Source of the DNA: Planctomycetota bacterium
GTDB lineage: Bacteria; Planctomycetota; UBA11346
Reading direction: 5' to 3'
Assembly: GCA_024641365.1 (NCBI GenBank)
Contig: JAHEDF010000088.1
Coordinates: forward strand, 1 to 10,846
DNA length: 10,846 nt
Positions within the stretch are counted from its first letter, which is position 1; each line of letters starts with the position of its first letter. The notes under the pieces were generated by a model. The model ran no database searches and was not told the DNA's origin. It saw only the letters and a list, made by a program, of their open reading frames with translations. The position numbers and the translations under genes are program-made. Of this stretch, positions 6,979 through 10,846 are shown one piece after another.

Positions 6979-7545
6979 TCACTTGGACGTAGGTGGCGTT
7001 GGTGGCGTCTGCGACACGGGCTCGGTCGGTTGGTCTGGCGGTGTATTTTGTGCCTGGTCAGTTGGTTGAGCGGTGTTGCTTGGTGCAGGTTTATCTTCTG
7101 AAGATTCACCTGGGTCGAATGCGGCGTCGCCAAGTAAGGTCCGCGAAAGCGCTAATAGTTTTCGGTCTGCTTTGCGGAAGCGTTCGCCTAAAGCTGTACG
7201 TTGTTCAATTGGAATATTTTTTCGCTTGGCAATTGCTTCTAAATATTTTTCACCAGCTTTTAATGAACTTCCTGCATCCAAATAGGCTTGGCTTTCTAAC
7301 AGAATAACTTCTATATCTGCTAAGAGTAAAGCAGCTTCTGGATCAATTTTAACCTGCGATTTTTGTAAATAGGCATCAGCAGCGGCTTCAGCTTTTTTAA
7401 TTGTCTCTGCATCTACAGGTTTTGGTTTTTCAGTAGTCGGAGCGGGGGTTGGTTCTGGTTGTCCTTCAGCGCTGACCAGTTGCGCTGAATTTATTAAAAA
7501 GACAGTCATCAATAGAAGGGGAAAAGATAGATGAGAAAGTCGCAT
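6979..7545 (-). CDS. Small exported protein with helical core and Pro/Thr-rich tail
   Basis: The 188-residue protein begins with a signal peptide (hydrophobic core about residues 7-24, likely cleavage after VSA at 24-26). A short Pro/Thr/Lys-rich linker follows at about 28-44. Residues 45-135 are strongly helical and charged, resembling a TPR-like or coiled segment (for example LESQAYLDAGSSLKAGEKYL). Residues 140-188 are a low-complexity, Pro/Gln/Thr-rich tail. No catalytic motif is visible and I do not recognise the family. Its ATG at 7545 directly abuts the TAA of hisF (TAAATG), so translation is probably coupled. It is followed by 121 bp and then dnaJ. The tail suggests a periplasmic or surface-exposed protein with an extended end; that is inference. 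Confidence 0.75.
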   Translation of the reverse strand: MRLSHLSFPLLLMTVFLINSAQLVSAEGQPEPTPAPTTEKPKPVDAETIKKAEAAADAYLQKSQVKIDPEAALLLADIEVILLESQAYLDAGSSLKAGEKYLEAIAKRKNIPIEQRTALGERFRKADRKLLALSRTLLGDAAFDPGESSEDKPAPSNTAQPTDQAQNTPPDQPTEPVSQTPPTPPTSK

Positions 7546-8355
7546 TTATGCACGTACCTGCACAGTGGGATTGTGACGAACATTTACACCGGCTTTTTGC
7601 ATGTCATTTTTTATATCAGCGACGGTATAATCGCCGTAATGAACCATGCTCGCAATAAGTGCGGCATCAGCATGTCCACCCTGCGGTCCAGCGCTAACGG
7701 CATCAATTAAATGTTGTGGTGTACCGCCGCCACCTGAGGCAATAACTGGAATTCGAACTGCGTCAGCAATTAAACGCGTTAAAGTTAATTCATATCCTTG
7801 TCGCACACCATCGGTATCAATTGCATTTAAACAAATTTCGCCAGCGCCTAAATGCGCTGCTGTTTTTGCCCAGGCCAACGCATCTTTTCCAGTGTGGGTA
7901 CGGCCACCGTCTATTACGACTTCATAACCAGTGGGAATTTCTGGGGTGACGGCAACTTTTTTAACGTCCATGCCTAAGACTACGCATTGTGATCCAAAGG
8001 CACGAGCACCTGCGGTTAATAAATCTGGATCGCGAACGGCAGGTGAATTGAGCGAGACTTTCTCTGCGCCTGCTAATAATACAGCTCGCATAGCTTCAAT
8101 TGAACGAATGCCGCCGCCAACAGAAAAGGGAATAAATATAGCTTCGGCGACACGATGCACGACATCGACAAATAAACCGCGCTTTTCTGCAGAGGCTGTA
8201 ATGTCATAAAATACTAATTCGTCGACGCCTTGTTCGTCATAACGCCGCGCATATTCAACTGGGTCGCCTAAGTCGACATTCCCTTTAAATTTAATGCCTT
8301 TTGTCACCAGACCATTGCGCACATCTAAACAGACAATCACTCGTTTTGTCAACAT
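7546..8355 (-). CDS. hisF: Imidazole glycerol phosphate synthase, cyclase subunit HisF
   Basis: HisF is the TIM-barrel cyclase of histidine synthesis. With ammonia from HisH it converts PRFAR into imidazole glycerol phosphate and AICAR. The 269-residue protein has both catalytic aspartates at their usual positions: Asp11 in VCLDVRNG and Asp130 in VLGMDVKK. Phosphate-binding and barrel motifs include FSVGGGIRS at 77-85, LNAIDTDG at 176-183 and VIASGGGG at 204-211. It is slightly longer than the usual 250-260 residues because of a short insertion near 222-227 ([13 protein letters not shown], where relatives have about EGGADAAL) and a longer C-terminal tail. I chose ATG 8355 because it opens directly into the family N-terminus [11 protein letters not shown]; a start at 8466 would add 37 unrelated residues and overlap the divergent gene. 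No other his gene is nearby. Confidence 0.96.
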   Translation of the reverse strand: MLTKRVIVCLDVRNGLVTKGIKFKGNVDLGDPVEYARRYDEQGVDELVFYDITASAEKRGLFVDVVHRVAEAIFIPFSVGGGIRSIEAMRAVLLAGAEKVSLNSPAVRDPDLLTAGARAFGSQCVVLGMDVKKVAVTPEIPTGYEVVIDGGRTHTGKDALAWAKTAAHLGAGEICLNAIDTDGVRQGYELTLTRLIADAVRIPVIASGGGGTPQHLIDAVSAGPQGGHADAALIASMVHYGDYTVADIKNDMQKAGVNVRHNPTVQVRA

Positions 8356-8412
8356 CGTGTGAGGGATGTATCGTACCTTGGTGCGGCAGGAAGGCCGGAT
8401 GTGCGCTGAGGC

Positions 8413-8441
8413 TTGGCGATGAAGAGGCTTTGAGCTATAAA
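8413..8441 (+). promoter_or_regulatory. Candidate sigma-70 promoter of the small membrane protein gene
   Basis: TTGGCG (8413-8418, 4 of 6 to TTGACA) and TATAAA (8436-8441, 5 of 6 to TATAAT) are separated by exactly 17 bp. A start about 7 bp downstream would leave a leader of roughly 16-18 nt before the ATG at 8465. The site lies in the 109-bp region shared with divergent hisF, for which I found no clear promoter. Confidence 0.45.
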
Positions 8442-8464
8442 CTATCTCATCACGATAGGCGGCC

Positions 8465-8839
8465 ATGGGAAAACAACGGCAGTCAGCATTACCAACGTGG
8501 CTACGTCACCGCACGTTATTGGCGGCAGAAGGCGTATTATTGATCGGTGTTTTACAGGAGTTAATGCAACGATGGGTGTTGCATTATCAACTCGAGAACA
8601 CCTTAAAAGTTGCATTTATTATGTTGGCAACCGTGGGCGTTATTGGCTTGTTGCTGGTGATGGTTCAAGCCATGATTATTCGTAGTTTGGCGAAAACACA
8701 TGACGTAGTGAAGTCCATGCCAGTCCCAATGCCTGTAGTCGTTTTGCACGTGGCGGTATTTATTGCGCTGTTTTATTTATATGCCTGGATGTGGGAGTTG
8801 CCCGTCTGGCCGATGCCAGGAGCGCCTCCATTTGGTTGA
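8465..8839 (+). CDS. Small integral membrane protein, three predicted helices
   Basis: The 124-residue protein has a basic N-terminus ([15 protein letters not shown]) and three hydrophobic segments at about 17-34, 47-72 and 91-110. The segment before the second helix contains charged residues (QLENTLK), and a loop with [11 protein letters not shown] separates helices two and three. It ends in a Pro/Trp-rich tail ([14 protein letters not shown]). The topology resembles many short uncharacterised inner-membrane proteins and I do not recognise the family. The ATG at 8465 has only a weak Shine-Dalgarno sequence (AGGCGG) but a well-placed promoter. It diverges from hisF and stops 168 bp before the dehydrogenase-like gene, whose leader has its own regulatory sites, so the two need not share a transcript. 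Confidence 0.75.
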   Translation: MGKQRQSALPTWLRHRTLLAAEGVLLIGVLQELMQRWVLHYQLENTLKVAFIMLATVGVIGLLLVMVQAMIIRSLAKTHDVVKSMPVPMPVVVLHVAVFIALFYLYAWMWELPVWPMPGAPPFG

Positions 8840-8948
8840 TCAGTGATGAATGTGCAACGAATGAATTTTAGTAACTACAGTATTAGAAAATGGTTATATT
8901 AAAAATCTCACTATAAGTTAAGTGCGTCTCTGTCGGGAATTGCAACGC

Positions 8949-8969
8949 GATACCCAGTTTCAAGGTATC
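8949..8969 (+). promoter_or_regulatory. Dyad GATACC-N9-GGTATC upstream of the dehydrogenase-like gene
   Basis: Perfect 6-bp arms at 8949-8954 and 8964-8969 flank a 9-bp spacer. The dyad's centre is about 20 bp, two helical turns, from the centre of the palindrome at 8974-8985, so the two could be bound from the same face of the DNA. By itself a 6-bp dyad could be chance. Confidence 0.35.
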
Positions 8970-8973
8970 ACGT

Positions 8974-8985
8974 GGAAGCGCTTCC
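8974..8985 (+). promoter_or_regulatory. LacI/GalR-type operator candidate, perfect palindrome
   Basis: GGAAGCGCTTCC is a perfect 12-bp palindrome with a central CG and AA/TT on each side, the core form of operators bound by LacI/GalR-family repressors. The wider TGGAAGCGCTTCCC also resembles catabolite-response elements. It sits 22 bp before the ATG at 9008, where bound protein would block transcription start or elongation. No regulator gene is in the window. The resemblance is seen; repressor binding is inference. Confidence 0.5.
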
Positions 8986-8995
8986 CAAACCGTCT

Positions 8996-9001
8996 AAAGG
9001 A
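8996..9001 (+). promoter_or_regulatory. Ribosome binding site of the dehydrogenase-like gene
   Basis: AAAGGA ends 6 nt before the ATG at 9008. This good match and spacing, together with the signal peptide that follows, fix the start of the truncated gene. Confidence 0.6.
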
Positions 9002-9007
9002 CTGCCC

Positions 9008-10846
9008 ATGTTGAAACACTTTTGCTCAGCCGCCGCGTTGGTCATTACTCTATCGGCTTATTCTGCCGACTACGGCCCCTACATTACCCACACCATTGAA
9101 GCTGATTATCCGACTAAAGGAAATTATGCTTACAAAGGCGTTGTATTAAAATTAAAGGACGACGGTTCTGCCAACCTCTGTTTTGATATGGAATCGCTGC
9201 GTGTGTCGTGTGCATGGAATGGTGGCTACTTAGAGATGCCCAAAAAACGTGATGGGTTGGAAGGACACCCAAAGGTAAGTGGAACGGCATTATTCGGTAC
9301 AGCCCCAGGCCCAGGCTGGGCAAAAGGACAATCATTTACCGATCCGCGAAAAAATAACCAAGGACCTTTACCAGCTGATTGGGCGAAATGGAAAGGATTA
9401 TATTTAGACGGTAATACGGTGGTGTTATCATATTCGGTTGGGGACGCAGATGTATTAGAGGCAGCGCAATTAGAAAATGATGTGATTGTGCGTCACGTAA
9501 ATATTGGCGGGAATAAAAGTCCCTTATTAATGAATATCATAGATGAGCCTAATGCCACCATATCAGTGAAAGGAGATATCGGCGTACTCAGTGGAAATGG
9601 TAAAGCAGTCGTGGTCAAATTAATTGGTAAAGGTGGAAAATTGGCTACTGATGGAACTCGTTTAGCGCTGCAAATTACGAGCGGAAAATCTACGAATGCA
9701 CTTGCTTTAGTATTTGCTTCAGGCGCAGACGCAAATGCGCTACAGGGTCAAGTAGAAAAAGTTACAGTTGAACCGCGTGATTTATCGAAGCACACCAAAG
9801 GTGGTGCACCACGTTGGGGAAAACCGCTGACCACAACGTTGGAAGAGGGAAACGGTGATGATGCCTATGTGGTCGATACGATAAATGTACCTTTTGACAA
9901 TGAGTGGAAATCGTACATGCGTACCAGTGGATTTGATTTCTTTACTGATGGTCGTGCAGCAGTGTGCACCATGGATGGCGATGTGTGGATTGTGTCTAAT
10001 TTTGCAAAAGGGGGCACTCCAACGTGGCAACGCTATGCAACGGGGATGTTCCAACTATTGGGATTAAAAATTGTCGATAATAAAGTGTATGTATTGGGCC
10101 GTGAGCAAATTACATTATTACACGACTTAAATAATGATGGCGAAGCTGATTTTTATCAGAACTTTAATAATGATTGTGTTGTCACAAACAATTATCATGA
10201 ATTTGCTCTTGATTTACAAACCGATAAAGCAGGCAACTTTTATTATGCTAAAGGCTCTCCATGGCCACCAAAAGTAACCAGCCCACACCAAGGCTGTATG
10301 ATGAAAATAACTAAGGATGGATCTCGTTTAGAAGTGCTCGCCACGGGTCTACGCGCTCCAAATGGACTTGGCATGGGCCCTAACGACGAACTCACGTTTA
10401 GTGATAATCAAGGACATTGGATGCCAGCTTGTAAAGTCAGTTTAGTTAAACCGGGTAAATTCTATGGCATGATGCCAGCCGCTCATACCAAATCAGAACC
10501 GACCACATTTGAACAACCACTATTCTGGTTACCAATGAATATGGATAACAGCAGTGGTGGAGAAGGGTGGGTAAGCGGAGACAAGTGGGGACCATTTGAC
10601 GGGCAAATGTTACATACGAGCTATGGCAAAGGCACTTTCTTTATTTGTTACAATGAAACAGTTAAAGGACAGGCACAGGGCGGCGCGGTTAAATTACCGC
10701 TGAATTTCAAAACTGGCATTATGCGCATACGACAACATCCCGTAGATGGGCAAATTTATGTTGTTGGGATGCGTGGCTGGCAAACAGCTGGTGCACAACC
10801 AGGGGCTCTTCACCGTATTCGTTATACGGACAAGCCGGCTAACCTG
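9008..10846 (+). CDS. Exported DUF6797 / sorbosone-dehydrogenase-like protein, 3' end cut off
   Basis: The first 613 codons are present and the frame is open to the window end. The signal peptide is residues 1-20 (likely cleavage YSA|DYG). Residues 21-270 match my recollection of DUF6797: DYGPYITHTI at the mature N-terminus, CFDMESLRVSCAWNGGYLEM at 58-77, PGPGWAKGQSFTDPR at 100-114 and LPADWAKWKGLYL at 121-133. From about 300 a beta-propeller resembling sorbosone/glucose dehydrogenases begins, similar to the Pirellula/Verrucomicrobium membrane-bound dehydrogenase domain. It includes TGLRAPNGLGMGPNDELTFS at 446-465 with SDNQGHW following. DLNNDGEAD at 373-381 fits a DxNxDGxxD calcium loop. Such proteins often carry a C-terminal cytochrome c or cofactor domain; here that part lies outside the window. 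An oxidative role on sugars is plausible but unproven. Confidence 0.85.
   Translation, partial: MLKHFCSAAALVITLSAYSADYGPYITHTIEADYPTKGNYAYKGVVLKLKDDGSANLCFDMESLRVSCAWNGGYLEMPKKRDGLEGHPKVSGTALFGTAPGPGWAKGQSFTDPRKNNQGPLPADWAKWKGLYLDGNTVVLSYSVGDADVLEAAQLENDVIVRHVNIGGNKSPLLMNIIDEPNATISVKGDIGVLSGNGKAVVVKLIGKGGKLATDGTRLALQITSGKSTNALALVFASGADANALQGQVEKVTVEPRDLSKHTKGGAPRWGKPLTTTLEEGNGDDAYVVDTINVPFDNEWKSYMRTSGFDFFTDGRAAVCTMDGDVWIVSNFAKGGTPTWQRYATGMFQLLGLKIVDNKVYVLGREQITLLHDLNNDGEADFYQNFNNDCVVTNNYHEFALDLQTDKAGNFYYAKGSPWPPKVTSPHQGCMMKITKDGSRLEVLATGLRAPNGLGMGPNDELTFSDNQGHWMPACKVSLVKPGKFYGMMPAAHTKSEPTTFEQPLFWLPMNMDNSSGGEGWVSGDKWGPFDGQMLHTSYGKGTFFICYNETVKGQAQGGAVKLPLNFKTGIMRIRQHPVDGQIYVVGMRGWQTAGAQPGALHRIRYTDKPANL

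Noticed and set aside
6915..7133. 72-codon minus-strand ORF overlapping the small exported protein
   Set aside because: It is an out-of-frame reading of a Pro/Thr-rich coding region, giving a His/Arg/Pro-rich product with no start signal.
7646..8209. Two plus-strand ORFs of about 92 codons inside hisF
   Set aside because: They lie antisense to a clearly conserved enzyme gene and have low-complexity Ser/Ala/Pro products.
8356..8466. Longer hisF start at 8466
   Set aside because: The added 37 residues do not resemble HisF, whose family N-terminus begins at ATG 8355, and they would overlap the divergent gene and its promoter.
8846..8902. 18-codon ORF after the small membrane protein gene
   Set aside because: No Shine-Dalgarno sequence and no associated terminator; length and content fit chance.

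Overview
The window most likely comes from a bacterium of the PVC group (Verrucomicrobiota or Planctomycetota). The main evidence is the truncated right-hand gene. Its exported N-terminal domain followed by a sorbosone-dehydrogenase-like propeller is an architecture I associate with those phyla. The weak or absent Shine-Dalgarno sequences at most starts and the many exported proteins of unknown role fit this. The assignment is an inference from protein families; no rRNA or other marker gene is present. The DNA is moderately AT-rich, and by eye more so in the left 4.5 kb than in the housekeeping genes.

Left region (1-4557). A gene-poor stretch of about 350 bp contains only an ambiguous ORF remnant at the window edge. 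It is followed by two divergent genes for large exported proteins. The minus-strand gene (348-2483) encodes a transglutaminase-fold protein with a visible Cys-His-Asp triad and a helical C-terminal half. The plus-strand gene (2659-4512) encodes an exported protein with a HEAT-like middle. The 175 bp between them holds a 29-codon ORF with a good ribosome binding site, followed at once by a hairpin and five T. This looks like either a tiny independent gene or a leader peptide with an attenuator ahead of the HEAT-like gene.

Central region (4558-8355, minus strand). Five co-directional genes run hisF, a small exported protein, dnaJ, grpE and a DUF1877/YfbM-like gene. hisF and the exported protein abut exactly (TAAATG), which suggests coupled translation. 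dnaJ and grpE encode the co-chaperone and nucleotide exchange factor of DnaK, but dnaK and hrcA are absent, and dnaJ precedes grpE. A 29-bp near-perfect inverted repeat lies just upstream of dnaJ.

Right region (8356-10846, plus strand). A small three-helix membrane protein gene diverges from hisF behind a plausible sigma-70 promoter. After it comes the first 613 codons of the DUF6797/dehydrogenase-like gene, cut by the window end. Its leader carries two dyads about two helical turns apart. One is a perfect 12-bp palindrome with the CG-centred core typical of LacI/GalR-family operators, suggesting sugar-responsive control.

I see no CRISPR array, insertion sequence, tRNA, rRNA or defence system. 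The most unusual items are the small ORF with its terminator-like hairpin, the double dyad before the dehydrogenase-like gene, and the inverted repeat before dnaJ.
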